Shown here piece after piece: positions 26,701-34,579 of a DNA stretch of 64,000 nt. How positions within the stretch are numbered: the first letter of the stretch is position 1; each line of letters opens with the position of its first letter. Source of the stretch: Streptomyces sindenensis (GTDB lineage Bacteria > Actinomycetota > Actinomycetes > Streptomycetales > Streptomycetaceae); NCBI RefSeq assembly GCF_014649035.1, contig NZ_BMSG01000003.1:62001-126000 (forward strand), read 5' to 3'. The position numbers and the translations under genes were made by a program. The notes beneath the pieces were generated by a model. That model saw nothing but the letters and a program-made list of their open reading frames with translations. It was not told the DNA's origin and did no database searches.

Positions 26701-26949
26701 CTCCCGATGGCGCTCGGCGTCACCGGCGAGGGCGGCTTCATCTCGCAGCCGCTGGGCGTCGTGGTGATCGGCGGTCTGATCAGCTCCACGCTGCTGACCC
26801 TGCTGCTCGTGCCGACGCTGTACGCGATGGTCGAGCTGCGCAAGGAGCGCCGCGCCAAGAAGAAGGCCGCCAAGCGCGCGGCCAAGGCCGGCGTTCCGGA
26901 CCGGCCGGAGCCGGAGGAGGCCCGCGAGGCCGAGCCGGCCCAGGCCTGA
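23794..26949 (+). CDS. RND-superfamily efflux transporter (AcrB/HAE1-like)
   Basis: 1051 residues from ATG 23794, with a GAGAG-like ribosome site; a start 54 bp upstream is possible but less likely. The first helix (LAQRALIGLISIVALAFGAI) is followed by a large extracytoplasmic loop, helices 2-6 (about 350-540), a second loop and helices 8-12. The proton-relay motif AIGRVVDDSIVVLENIKRHL has the two adjacent Asp residues of helix 4. A basic C-terminal tail (KKKAAKRAAKAG) follows the last helix. There is no adjacent MFP or outer-membrane gene, as expected for a monoderm. It lies 186 bp after the response regulator. Confidence 0.92.
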   Translation: MSWLSRFSLAQRALIGLISIVALAFGAIAIPQLKQQLLPTIELPMVTVLAPYQGASPDVVEKQVVEPLENSLKAVDGVESVTSTASEGNALIMATFDFGDEGTKQLVADIQQAVNRARAQLPSEVDPQVIAGSTDDIPTVVLAVTSDEDQQTLADQLDRTVVPAIEGIEGVGQVTVDGIQDLQVSVVPDDQKLAAAGLNAGTLAQALQSGGATVPAGSFSESGKSRTIQVGGSYTSLKQIEDLQVVAKDPAGGADEPGRPVRLGDVAEVKQEPSTAVSITRTNGKPSLAVMATMDKDGSAVAISDAVKDKLPGLREDLGTGAELTVVSDQGPAVSKSISGLTTEGALGLVFAVVVILVFLASIRSTLVTAVSIPLSIVLALIVLWTRDLSLNMLTLGALTIAIGRVVDDSIVVLENIKRHLGYGEERHAAIINAVKEVAGAVTSATLTTVAVFLPIGLVGGMVGQLFGSFSLTVTAALLASLLVSLTVVPVLSYWFLRAPKGTPEDAAEARRLAEEKEAASRLQRIYVPVLRFATRRRITSLVIAVAVLLGTFGMVPLLKTNFFDAGEQEVLTVKQELAPGTSLEAADEAARKVEKVLTEDKGVKDYQVTVGSSGFMAAFGGGTGSNQASYQVTLKDAADYEDAQDRIDEALGKLDGIGDTTIAAGDGFGSQDLSVVVKAADADVLKKASEAVRDEVATLKDVTDVQSDLAQSVPRVSVTANDKAAAAGFDSAALGGIVAGAVRGTPAGSATLDDTERDIVIRSSKPAASVAELKALPLGPVKLGDIADVKVVPGPVSMTRIDGQRSATVTAKPVGDNTGAVSADLAKKIDALDLPEGATATIGGVTEDQNEAFMQLGLAMLAAIAIVFMLLVATFRSLVQPLILLVSVPFAATGALALLLVTGTPLGVPAMIGMLMLIGIVVTNAIVLIDLINQYRAQGLGIMEAVIEGGRHRFRPIIMTALATIFALLPMALGVTGEGGFISQPLGVVVIGGLISSTLLTLLLVPTLYAMVELRKERRAKKKAAKRAAKAGVPDRPEPEEAREAEPAQA

Positions 26950-26961
26950 CCGGAAGAGAGG

Positions 26962-27001
26962 CAGGGGCCCGTCCCACGCGCTCGCGCGGGACGGGCCCCT
27001 G
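26962..27001. terminator. 14-bp perfect bidirectional hairpin
   Basis: CAGGGGCCCGTCCC (26962-26975) pairs with 26988-27001 across a 12-nt loop. It stands between the convergent ends of the RND transporter (26949) and nadA (27056). Confidence 0.8.
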
Positions 27002-27055
27002 TGGCGTACGGCGGCTCCCAGACGTCTGCGCCCAGCCGCCCGGAACGGATACGCC

Positions 27056-28234
27056 TTACGGCAGCGCCAGCATCCGCTCCAGCGCGAGCTTGGCGTACTT
27101 CTCCGTCTCCGGGTCGACCTCGATCCGGTTGACCAGCTTGCCGTCGGCCAGCGACTCCAGGGTCCAGACCAGGTGCGGCAGGTCGATGCGGTTCATCGTC
27201 GAGCAGAAGCAGACCGTCTTGTCGAGGAAGACGATCTCCTTGTCCTCGTCGGCGAAACGGTTCGCCAGGCGGCGCACCAGATTCAGCTCCGTACCGATGG
27301 CCCACTTCGAGCCGCGCGGGGCCGCCTCCAGGGCCTTGATGATGTACTCCGTCGAGCCCACGTAGTCCGCGGCGGCGACGACCTCGTGCTTGCACTCCGG
27401 GTGCACCAGCACGTTGACGCCGGGGATCCGGGCGCGCACGTCCTCGACCGACTCGACCGAGAAGCGGCCGTGGACCGAGCAGTGGCCGCGCCACAGGATC
27501 ATCTTCGCGTCCCGCAGCTGCTCGGCGGTGAGGCCGCCGTTCGGCTTGTGCGGGTTGTAGACGACGCAGTCGGTGAGGCTCATCCCCATGTCCCGCACGG
27601 CCGTGTTGCGGCCCAGGTGCTGGTCGGGGAGGAAGAGGACCTTCTCGCCCTGCTCGAAGGCCCACTCCAGGGCGCGCTTCGCGTTCGAGGAGGTGCAGAT
27701 CGTGCCGCCGTGCTTGCCGGTGAAGGCCTTGATGTCGGCGGAGGAGTTCATGTACGAGACGGGCACCACCTGGTCGGCGACCCCGGCGTCCGTCAGCACG
27801 TCCCAGCACTCGGCGACCTGCTCGGCGGTGGCCATGTCGGCCATCGAGCAGCCGGCCGCCAGGTCGGGCAGCACGACCGCCTGGGCGTCGGTGGTCAGGA
27901 TGTCCGCGGACTCGGCCATGAAGTGCACACCGCAGAAGACGATGTACTCCGCCTCCGGGCGCGCGGCGGCGTCGCGGGCCAGCTTGAACGAGTCACCGGT
28001 GACGTCCGCGAACTGGATGACCTCGTCGCGCTGGTAGTGGTGGCCGAGGACGAACACCTTGTCCCCGAGCTTCTCCTTCGCGGCGCGGGCGCGCTCCACC
28101 AGGTCCGGGTCGGACGGGGAGGGGAGGTCGCCGGGGCATTCGACGCCGCGCTCGCTCCTCGGGTCGGCCTCGCGGCCGAGCAGCAGCAGCGCGAGGGGTG
28201 TGGGAGTTACGTCCAGGGGCTGGGCCGTGGTCAC
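27056..28234 (-). CDS. nadA: Quinolinate synthase A
   Basis: 392 residues from GTG 28232-28234 (MTTAQPLDVTPTPLALLLL). A GTG nine bases further upstream is possible, but the AAGAAAGGG ribosome site fits this one better. NadA condenses iminoaspartate with dihydroxyacetone phosphate to quinolinate for NAD synthesis and needs a [4Fe-4S] cluster. The three usual cysteines are seen in AAGCSMADM, VHPECKHEV and DKTVCFCSTMN. The long N-terminal extension is common in actinobacterial NadA. nadB and nadC are not adjacent. The divergent neighbour erpA encodes an Fe-S delivery protein. Confidence 0.96.
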   Translation of the reverse strand: MTTAQPLDVTPTPLALLLLGREADPRSERGVECPGDLPSPSDPDLVERARAAKEKLGDKVFVLGHHYQRDEVIQFADVTGDSFKLARDAAARPEAEYIVFCGVHFMAESADILTTDAQAVVLPDLAAGCSMADMATAEQVAECWDVLTDAGVADQVVPVSYMNSSADIKAFTGKHGGTICTSSNAKRALEWAFEQGEKVLFLPDQHLGRNTAVRDMGMSLTDCVVYNPHKPNGGLTAEQLRDAKMILWRGHCSVHGRFSVESVEDVRARIPGVNVLVHPECKHEVVAAADYVGSTEYIIKALEAAPRGSKWAIGTELNLVRRLANRFADEDKEIVFLDKTVCFCSTMNRIDLPHLVWTLESLADGKLVNRIEVDPETEKYAKLALERMLALP

Positions 28235-28301
28235 GTCACGCACCCTTTCTTCTTCTGCGTTCTGCTCTGCGGCTTCGGCGAACGCGCCTTTTCGTCTATT
28301 T

Positions 28302-28353
28302 GACGCTATCTATGATAGCCGCTTCGTGTCACTTTGACGATGCCGATAGCGTC
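28302..28353. promoter_or_regulatory. Inverted repeats between nadA and erpA
   Basis: GCTATC-TAT-GATAGC (28305-28319) is a 6-bp inverted repeat. GACGCTATC (28302-28310) also pairs with GATAGCGTC (28345-28353) across 34 bp. This AT-richer stretch of the 253-bp divergent region probably contains promoters and operators for one or both genes. The regulator is unknown. Confidence 0.4.
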
Positions 28354-28487
28354 GATGTGACGCATCCCCCGGGCGAGTGGGTGTGCGAGCATGAAAAGGA
28401 ACAGACACGCGCTTGGCCCGGAATGATTCCGGGGCTGAGACGGTTGAACCGTCGGCAAGCAGTCCGTACAACCCGGGAGAGAAGCAG

Positions 28488-28844
28488 ATGTCCGTATCGG
28501 ACGAGACCACCACCGTGAGCGACGGCATCCTCCTGTCCGACGCCGCCGCAGCCAAGGTCAAGGCCCTGCTGGAGCAGGAAGGCCGCGAGGACCTGGCGCT
28601 GCGCGTCGCCGTTCAGCCCGGCGGTTGCTCGGGCCTGCGCTACCAGCTCTTCTTCGACGAGCGCTCGCTCGACGGCGATGTGGTGAAGGACTTCGACGGT
28701 GTCAAGGTCGTCACCGACCGCATGAGCGCCCCGTACCTGGGCGGCGCCTCCATCGACTTCGTCGACACCATCGAGAAGCAGGGCTTCACGATCGACAACC
28801 CCAACGCCACCGGCTCCTGCGCCTGCGGCGACTCGTTCAGCTAA
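28488..28844 (+). CDS. erpA: A-type iron-sulfur cluster carrier/insertion protein
   Basis: 118 residues with GGGAGAG upstream of the ATG. The HesB/IscA fold is clear: LSDAAAAKVKALLEQEGRED, RVAVQPGGCSGLRYQLFFDE, and the terminal GSCACGDSFS. The three cluster-binding cysteines are Cys47, Cys111 and Cys113. It hands [4Fe-4S] or [2Fe-2S] clusters to client enzymes; the divergent nadA product, the Rieske protein encoded nearby and others are plausible clients. In actinobacteria this is usually the only A-type carrier. Confidence 0.95.
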   Translation: MSVSDETTTVSDGILLSDAAAAKVKALLEQEGREDLALRVAVQPGGCSGLRYQLFFDERSLDGDVVKDFDGVKVVTDRMSAPYLGGASIDFVDTIEKQGFTIDNPNATGSCACGDSFS

Positions 28845-28878
28845 GCGCCGCGAGCGGAAGACGCACGGCTCACGGCAT

Positions 28879-28919
28879 ACGGAGGCGGCCCCGGGAATCA
28901 CTCCCGGGGCCGCCTCCGT
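28879..28919. terminator. 18-bp perfect bidirectional hairpin
   Basis: ACGGAGGCGGCCCCGGGA (28879-28896) pairs with 28902-28919 across a 5-nt loop and is followed by CTTTCC on the plus strand. It lies between the convergent erpA (28844) and the secreted-protein gene (28952). Confidence 0.85.
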
Positions 28920-28951
28920 CTTTCCTGCCCTGTCCCGCGCCGGCGTCCGGG

Positions 28952-30394
28952 TCAGCCGCGCGGCACCGCGCTGCCCGAGGCCGCGTCGATCACCGTGCGG
29001 TCGCCCAGCGGCTTCTCCAGCGTCACCGTCCGGGTCAGCTCCTTGGCGATCATGATGCAGGCCTTCTTGCCCTCCTGCGGCTTCTCCGTCACCGTGATCC
29101 GCACCTGGCCCGGGCTCTCCTTCGCGCTCGCCGTGTACGTACTGCACACACCGCCCCAGAAGGTCACCTCAAGAGTCCGCCCGTCCGCACCGTACGAGGT
29201 CACCTTCCGGTCCCCGGAGGGCGTCGTCGGGGCGTCCGGCTGCTCGATGAACTTCGGGTCCACCGCCACCTGCGTGACCGTGTTCTCCGGGCCGCCGGGG
29301 GCCTGGCGGACCGTGAAGAGCCAGGACGGCACCAGCGTCTGCCGGCCGTCCACGTAGTTCAGCGCCAGACCGAACACCGCGTCCTCGACCGTCTTCGTCA
29401 CCGGCGCCCGCTTGCCGTTCGACGGCACGCACTGCGGATCGGAGGGAGGCTTCGGCTCGCCCTCCAGCGGTACGGGAGTGGCGCAGCCGCCGATGTCCCG
29501 GCCGCCGTCGCCCTTGCCCCGGCTCGCCTCGTTCAGCTGCTTCAGCGCCTCGTCCGCGCCGACCGCCGGGTAGGTGGCGCCCTTCTCCAGCGCCTTCAGG
29601 TGCCCGCTGCCGCCGGTCACCTTGCCGTCCGGCCCCACCTGGACCCCGGTCGACCAGCCGTACGTCGGGAGCCCGTCGACCTTCGGATCGGCGTTCACCA
29701 CACGGACGTCGCCCATGAGCTGGCCCGCGTTGAGCGCCGCGTCGTCCTGGCCCGCCGCCTTGAGCACCGGGGCCGCGGCCGCCTTCGCCGCCTTCTCGCT
29801 CACCGGGTCGCCGCCGGGCTCCGTTGCGCCGTTCGCGCACATCGTGCCCGGCTCGCAGGGCTTGGTCGGGGTGGTGCGGGCGAACGTCCAGGTGCCCGGG
29901 GCCTGCTTGGCCACCTTCAGGAGCGCGCCGGGACCGTCGTCGTCGCCGACCACCCACGAGGTGCCCTCGGTGCGCGGCGTGCCCGGGATGCCCAGGGCCT
30001 TCGCCAGCCGGGCGACATCGGCCGACGCCACCGTGCCCCTGGCGTGGTGGACGGCCGCCTCGTCCGGACCGTCGGGGAGTTCGCCCGCGGCCCGGTAGAT
30101 CACGGGCGGCCCGCCCGGATCCGGCTCACCGGGGGCGATACCGGCGGGCGGGGAGTCCGAGGCGGAGGACGGGGAGCCCGGTCCGTCCGCCGCGGCGTCC
30201 AGGGCCAGCATGGGGGCCTGCTTCTTCGCCGCCGTGGCACTGTCGGCCCCGCCGCCGTCGCCCGAGGCGGTCGAGGCCCAGTACGCCCCGCCACCCCCGG
30301 CCAGCAGCACGGCCGCGGCCACCGAGGCCACCGCGAGCGGCGGACGCCGCCGCCGGGGGCCGGTCACGTCGTTGTCGGGTCGCTCGGTGCTCAC
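28952..30394 (-). CDS. Large membrane-anchored extracytoplasmic protein of unknown function
   Basis: 480 residues from a GTG with GAAGGAGCG upstream. A short basic N-terminus (PRRRRPPLAVASVAAAVLLA) leads into one membrane segment (about 18-42), and the rest is outside the cell. The first 60 exported residues are low-complexity Gly/Asp/Ser/Pro. Four cysteines (in KPCEPGTMCAN, GGCATPV and DPQCVPSN) and two more near the C-terminus (GGVCSTYT, KKACIM) could form disulfides. No enzyme motif is visible. The gene is convergent with erpA and preceded by the small leaderless gene at 30611. Confidence 0.83.
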   Translation of the reverse strand: MSTERPDNDVTGPRRRRPPLAVASVAAAVLLAGGGGAYWASTASGDGGGADSATAAKKQAPMLALDAAADGPGSPSSASDSPPAGIAPGEPDPGGPPVIYRAAGELPDGPDEAAVHHARGTVASADVARLAKALGIPGTPRTEGTSWVVGDDDGPGALLKVAKQAPGTWTFARTTPTKPCEPGTMCANGATEPGGDPVSEKAAKAAAAPVLKAAGQDDAALNAGQLMGDVRVVNADPKVDGLPTYGWSTGVQVGPDGKVTGGSGHLKALEKGATYPAVGADEALKQLNEASRGKGDGGRDIGGCATPVPLEGEPKPPSDPQCVPSNGKRAPVTKTVEDAVFGLALNYVDGRQTLVPSWLFTVRQAPGGPENTVTQVAVDPKFIEQPDAPTTPSGDRKVTSYGADGRTLEVTFWGGVCSTYTASAKESPGQVRITVTEKPQEGKKACIMIAKELTRTVTLEKPLGDRTVIDAASGSAVPRG

Positions 30395-30610
30395 CGGATC
30401 GCTCCTTCGCCTGCGTTGCCGTCGCGGCGCCTACCGCGTGCCCCGGACGGGGACACCGATGGGACGGAGCCGAGGAGCGTACGGTTCCACCGGCCGGGGG
30501 AGACCCGGACGCGGGCAGCGCACGATTCACGCCGGGGCGGGCGCGGAAAGGCCGAAAGGCGATCCTGCCCGCCCGGTCCCTCACCGGCCCTTGCCGGTCC
30601 TCGCCGGTGC

Positions 30611-30808
30611 TCAGTCCCCGTACTCGGACATCGCGTCGATCAGCCGCGCCGACGAGGGCGGCACCGTCACCCCGCTGATCAGGGACGGCCTCACCGGGAC
30701 CGGGGCGGTCTTCACCGGCGCCCGCCAGTGCGGAGCCATCCGCGCACAGTCACCGCGCAGTGCGGCCAGGCTCAATTCCGACTCGGGCAATGCGGTGTGC
30801 TTCGACAT
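30611..30808 (-). CDS. Small hypothetical protein, 65 residues
   Basis: Sequence opens MSKHTALPESELSLAALRGD and ends LIDAMSEYGD. No domain is recognised. Support for the gene comes from codon bias and from a TACGGT hexamer exactly six bases before the ATG (30815-30820, minus strand), which fits a leaderless promoter seen repeatedly in this window. The gap to the next gene downstream is 216 bp with no obvious terminator. Confidence 0.6.
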   Translation of the reverse strand: MSKHTALPESELSLAALRGDCARMAPHWRAPVKTAPVPVRPSLISGVTVPPSSARLIDAMSEYGD

Positions 30809-30964
30809 ATCCGCACCGTAACCACGGTCGCACTCAGGTAGAAAGCCCTACTATCGGGTAGTTTTCCCTTTTCCTGGAGGTCGGGTCACCCGGTAGCGTG
30901 AACTGTCACGTCGTCCCGGAGGGCGCACTCACGGCCCTTCGCCTTCCGCAGGAGCAGTCTCCCC

Positions 30965-31939
30965 GTGCGTATTGCAGTCACCGGCTCGATCGCCACCGAC
31001 CACCTCATGACCTTCCCCGGCCGCTTCGCCGACCAGCTGGTCGCGGATCAGCTGCACACGGTCTCCCTCTCCTTCCTGGTCGACAACCTCGACGTCCGCC
31101 GCGGCGGTGTCGCCGCCAACATCTGCTTCGGCATGGGCCTGCTCGGCACCAAGCCGATCCTGGTGGGCGCCGCCGGGGCCGACTTCGACGAGTACCGCGC
31201 CTGGCTCGACCGGCACGGCGTCGAGACCGGTTCGGTCCGTATCTCCGAGGTCCTGCACACCGCCCGCTTCGTCTGCACCACCGACGCCGACCACAACCAG
31301 ATCGGCTCCTTCTACACCGGCGCGATGAGCGAGGCCCGCCTCATCGAGCTGAAGAGCGTCGCCGACCGCGTCGGCGGCCTCGACCTCGTCTCCATCGGCG
31401 CCGACGACCCCGAGGCGATGCTCCGCCACACCGAGGAGTGCCGCTCCCGGAACATCCCGTTCGCCGCCGACTTCTCCCAGCAGATCGCGCGGATGGACGG
31501 CGAGGAGATCCGCATCCTCCTCGACGGCGCCACCTACCTCTTCTCCAACGAGTACGAGAAGGGCCTCATCGAGTCCAAGACCGGCTGGAGCGACGAGGAG
31601 ATCCTCTCCAAGGTCGGCCACCGCGTCACCACCCTCGGCGCCCGCGGTGTCCGGATCGAGCGGGCCGGCGAGCCGGTCATCGAGGTCGGCTGCCCCGAGG
31701 AGGACACCAAGGCCGACCCCACCGGCGTCGGCGACGCCTTCCGTGCCGGCTTCCTCTCCGGTCTCGCCTGGGGCGTCGGCCTGGAGCGCGCCGCCCAGGT
31801 CGGCTGCATGCTCGCCACCCTGGTCATCGAGACGGTCGGCACCCAGGAGTACACCCTGCGCCGCACCCACTTCATGGACCGCTTCACCAAGGCGTACGGA
31901 CACGAGGCCGCCGCCGAGGTCCAGCAGCACCTGGCGTGA
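30965..31939 (+). CDS. adoK: PfkB-family carbohydrate kinase, probably adenosine kinase
   Basis: 324 residues from a GTG, with GGAG eleven bases upstream. The N-terminus MRIAVTGSIATDHLMTFPGR and the middle GGVAANICFGMGLLG are PfkB signature 1. The C-terminal anion-hole and catalytic base are in KADPTGVGDAFRAGFLSGL. The mycobacterial homologue (recalled as Rv2202c) is an adenosine kinase and sits in the same relation to ctaC, erpA and cobT. Adenosine is therefore the likeliest substrate, although sugar kinases share the fold. The gene ends 15 bp before the convergent desulfurase gene. Confidence 0.88.
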   Translation: MRIAVTGSIATDHLMTFPGRFADQLVADQLHTVSLSFLVDNLDVRRGGVAANICFGMGLLGTKPILVGAAGADFDEYRAWLDRHGVETGSVRISEVLHTARFVCTTDADHNQIGSFYTGAMSEARLIELKSVADRVGGLDLVSIGADDPEAMLRHTEECRSRNIPFAADFSQQIARMDGEEIRILLDGATYLFSNEYEKGLIESKTGWSDEEILSKVGHRVTTLGARGVRIERAGEPVIEVGCPEEDTKADPTGVGDAFRAGFLSGLAWGVGLERAAQVGCMLATLVIETVGTQEYTLRRTHFMDRFTKAYGHEAAAEVQQHLA

Positions 31940-31954
31940 ACAGCACCCTCTGAC

Positions 31955-33337
31955 TCAGCCGAGCCGGCGGACCACATAGGCCGAACCCCGGTCCGCCGGC
32001 TCTTCGCCCACGTACTCCTGACCGCGCATCTCGCACCAGGCCGGGATGTCCAGGCGCGCCGCCTCGTCATCGGCGAGCACCGTCACCGTGGCGCCCACCG
32101 TTACCTCCCCGATCACCTTTGCGAGTTCGATCACCGGGATCGGGCAGCGGCGGCCCAGCGCGTCGACCACCCGGGACGCGGCGGGCGCGGGGGAGGGGGG
32201 CGCGGACACCGGCGCCCCGAGCCGCTCCCGTACCTCCGCGACCACCCCGGGCAGCACCTCCAGGAAGCGGTCCACGTCCGCCCCGGCCGTGCCCCGCGGC
32301 AGCGACACCCGCACGTTCCCCTCCGAGAGCACCCCCATCGCCTTGAGCACATGGCTCGGCGTCAGCGTGCTGCTGGTACAGGACGAACCGGACGATACGG
32401 AGAACTCCTTCCGGTCCAGCTCGTGCAGCAGGGTCTCCCCGTCGACATAGAGACAGGAGAAGGTGACCAGATGCGGCAGCCGCCGCACCGGATCGCCCAC
32501 CACCTCCACATCGGGCACCCGCTCGGCCACCACGCTCCGGATCCGGTCCACCAGGGCCCGCAGCCGCACCGCCTCCGCCGCCGCCTCGCCCCGTACCGCG
32601 CGCAGCGAGGCCGCCGCCGCCACGATCGCCGGGAGGTTCTCGAACCCCGGCGCCCGCCCCGCCTCCCGCTCCCCTCCCGGGCCCTGCGGCGAGAAGCGGG
32701 TCCCCTTGCGGACCGCGAGCAGCCCGACCCCGGCCGGCCCGCCCCACTTGTGCGCGCTCGCCGTCAGCAGCGACCAGCCCGCCGGGACCGGCCCCCAGCC
32801 GAGCGACTGGGCCGCGTCCACCAGCAGCGGCACCCCGGCCCCGGCGCAGAGCGCGGCGACCTCGGCCACCGGCTGCTCGGTGCCCACCTCGTGGTTGGCC
32901 GACTGGAGACACGCCAGCGCGGTGTCCGCCCGCAGCGCCGCCGCGTACGCCGCCGGGTCCACCGCCCCGGACCGGTCCACCGGGACCTCGGTGCACGAAC
33001 CGCCCGCCGCCTCGTGGGCCGCCGCCGCATGGAGCACCGACGAGTGTTCGACAGCCGAGTGGGCCAGATGGCGGCCGACACGCCGACGGCCCGAAAGAGC
33101 CCCGGCAATTCCCGCGTGCACCGCCGTGGTCCCGGACGAGGTGAAGACCAGCTCGTCGGGGCGGCACCCGACGGCCTCCGCGGCCGCCTCCCGGGCCGCG
33201 TCCAGGAGCAGCCGGGCCCGCCGCCCCTCCCGGTACAGGCGGGCGGGATCGGCCCAGCCCTCGTCGAGCGCGGCAAGCAGGGCCTGGCGTGCGACGGGGT
33301 GCAGGGGGGCGGCGGAGGCGGCATCGAAGTAGGGCAC
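31955..33337 (-). CDS. Cysteine desulfurase fused to a TusA-like sulfur carrier domain
   Basis: 460 residues from a GTG. The first 375 residues are a class V PLP enzyme: VEHSSVLHAA region, Schiff-base lysine in LTASAHKWGGPAGVG, and the active-site Cys in SVSSGSSCTSS. The C-terminal 75 residues are a TusA domain with the CPxP motif in DALGRRCPIPVIELAKVIGE. In E. coli IscS and TusA are separate proteins that pass persulfide for tRNA thiolation and Moco; here the donor and acceptor are one chain. TAGCGT lies six bases before the GTG, so the mRNA is probably leaderless. The partner thiolation genes are not adjacent. Confidence 0.92.
   Translation of the reverse strand: MPYFDAASAAPLHPVARQALLAALDEGWADPARLYREGRRARLLLDAAREAAAEAVGCRPDELVFTSSGTTAVHAGIAGALSGRRRVGRHLAHSAVEHSSVLHAAAAHEAAGGSCTEVPVDRSGAVDPAAYAAALRADTALACLQSANHEVGTEQPVAEVAALCAGAGVPLLVDAAQSLGWGPVPAGWSLLTASAHKWGGPAGVGLLAVRKGTRFSPQGPGGEREAGRAPGFENLPAIVAAAASLRAVRGEAAAEAVRLRALVDRIRSVVAERVPDVEVVGDPVRRLPHLVTFSCLYVDGETLLHELDRKEFSVSSGSSCTSSTLTPSHVLKAMGVLSEGNVRVSLPRGTAGADVDRFLEVLPGVVAEVRERLGAPVSAPPSPAPAASRVVDALGRRCPIPVIELAKVIGEVTVGATVTVLADDEAARLDIPAWCEMRGQEYVGEEPADRGSAYVVRRLG
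31961..32002 (+). terminator. Hairpin for adoK inside the end of the convergent desulfurase gene
   Basis: GAGCCGGCGGACC (31961-31973) pairs with 31990-32002 across a 16-nt loop. It lies 22 bp after the adoK stop codon but within the last codons of the opposite-strand gene, so it could end adoK transcripts while also coding. Confidence 0.5.
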
Positions 33338-33500
33338 CCCGCCACGCTAGCCCGCACCCGGCCGGACCTCGCCGGGGGCCGCTCCTCCCGGACGGGCGAG
33401 TGGGCGTCAGATGGAGGCCGGAGCCCCGCATTCCACCCCAAGGGGGTGTCCGGCGGCGCGTTGGGCACCCTCCCCGCGCGACCCCAAATAGCGTCCAGTA

Positions 33501-33529
33501 GGGTTTGGTCCGCATAAACATCCAAACCC
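33501..33529. promoter_or_regulatory. Inverted repeat upstream of ctaC
   Basis: GGGTTTGG (33501-33508) and CCAAACCC (33522-33529) flank 13 bases. TAGGGT (33499-33504) and TAGCGT (33489-33494) hexamers are adjacent and may be -10 boxes. The arrangement suggests an operator at the ctaC promoter, about 85-110 bp before the start codon. It could equally form a small hairpin in the leader. Confidence 0.4.
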
Positions 33530-33610
33530 CTGCCCGCGTCAGGGCCGGCGACCGACCAGAGACATACGGGCGCGCCGACCGTGCGGGCGAGACTCTCGGG
33601 AAGGCGCTAC

Positions 33611-34579
33611 GTGAGTCCCAACGGCTCCGACCGCTCGTCGCGGCGCCCGATGCGGCGGAAGCTGCCGCAGGTGCTGACTGCGGGCCTGGTCCTGGCGACG
33701 GCCTCCGGTTGTTCATACAACTGGGAGGATTTTCCCCGCCTCGGTATGCCCACCCCGGTAACGGAAGAGGCCCCTCGGATCCTCTCCCTCTGGCAAGGCT
33801 CGTGGGCGGCAGCGCTCGTCACGGGTGTCCTTGTCTGGGGGCTGATCCTCTGGAGCGTCTTCTTCCACCGGCGTAGCCGGACCAAGGTGGAGGTACCTCC
33901 GCAGACCAGGTACAACATGCCCATCGAGGCGTTGTACACAGTGGTTCCCCTCATCATCGTCTCGGTGCTCTTCTACTTCACCGCGCGTGATGAGTCGAAG
34001 CTCCTCGAGCTCTCCGACAAGCCGGCCCACACCATCAACGTGGTCGGCTTCCAGTGGAGCTGGGGCTTCAACTACATCGAGAAGGTGGATGGCCAGCCCG
34101 CTGCGGGCCCCGAGGTCCCCAAGGAGCTCAACGCCATCCCCGACAAGTACCAGAAGGACTTCCCCGAGGGGGCCGGCGGCGTCTACGACGTGGGCATCCC
34201 CGGGACCCGCAACCCGCAGAACGGCAACCCGGGTCCGACCCTGTGGCTGCCGAAGGGGGAGAAGGTCCGCTTCGTCCTCACTTCGCGTGACGTCATCCAC
34301 TCCTTCTGGGTGGTGCCGTTCCTCATGAAGCAGGACGTCATTCCGGGCCACACCAACGTGTTCGAGGTGACCCCCAACCGCGAGGGCACCTTCATGGGCA
34401 AGTGTGCCGAGCTCTGCGGCGTCGACCACTCCCGGATGCTCTTCAACGTCAAGGTCGTCTCCCCGGAGCGTTACCAGCAGCACCTCAAGGAGCTGGCTGA
34501 GAAGGGTCAGACGGGCTACGTGCCGGCAGGGATCGCGCAGACGGACCCGGCCAGGAATGCGGAGAAGAACCAACTGTGA
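33611..34579 (+). CDS. ctaC: Cytochrome c oxidase subunit II (aa3 type)
   Basis: 322 residues from a GTG with GGGAAGG six bases upstream. A lipoprotein signal ends at Cys34 (LVLATASGC). Two membrane helices follow (about 68-90 and 110-132), and then the cupredoxin domain. CuA ligands are in [12 protein letters not shown] (Cys265, Cys269 and the His), with the upstream His in [12 protein letters not shown] loop rich in Gly, Pro and Asn between residues 160 and 205 is typical of actinobacterial CtaC. It takes electrons from the cytochrome bc1 di-haem subunit QcrC. GTGA overlap with ctaD. Confidence 0.96.
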   Translation: MSPNGSDRSSRRPMRRKLPQVLTAGLVLATASGCSYNWEDFPRLGMPTPVTEEAPRILSLWQGSWAAALVTGVLVWGLILWSVFFHRRSRTKVEVPPQTRYNMPIEALYTVVPLIIVSVLFYFTARDESKLLELSDKPAHTINVVGFQWSWGFNYIEKVDGQPAAGPEVPKELNAIPDKYQKDFPEGAGGVYDVGIPGTRNPQNGNPGPTLWLPKGEKVRFVLTSRDVIHSFWVVPFLMKQDVIPGHTNVFEVTPNREGTFMGKCAELCGVDHSRMLFNVKVVSPERYQQHLKELAEKGQTGYVPAGIAQTDPARNAEKNQL

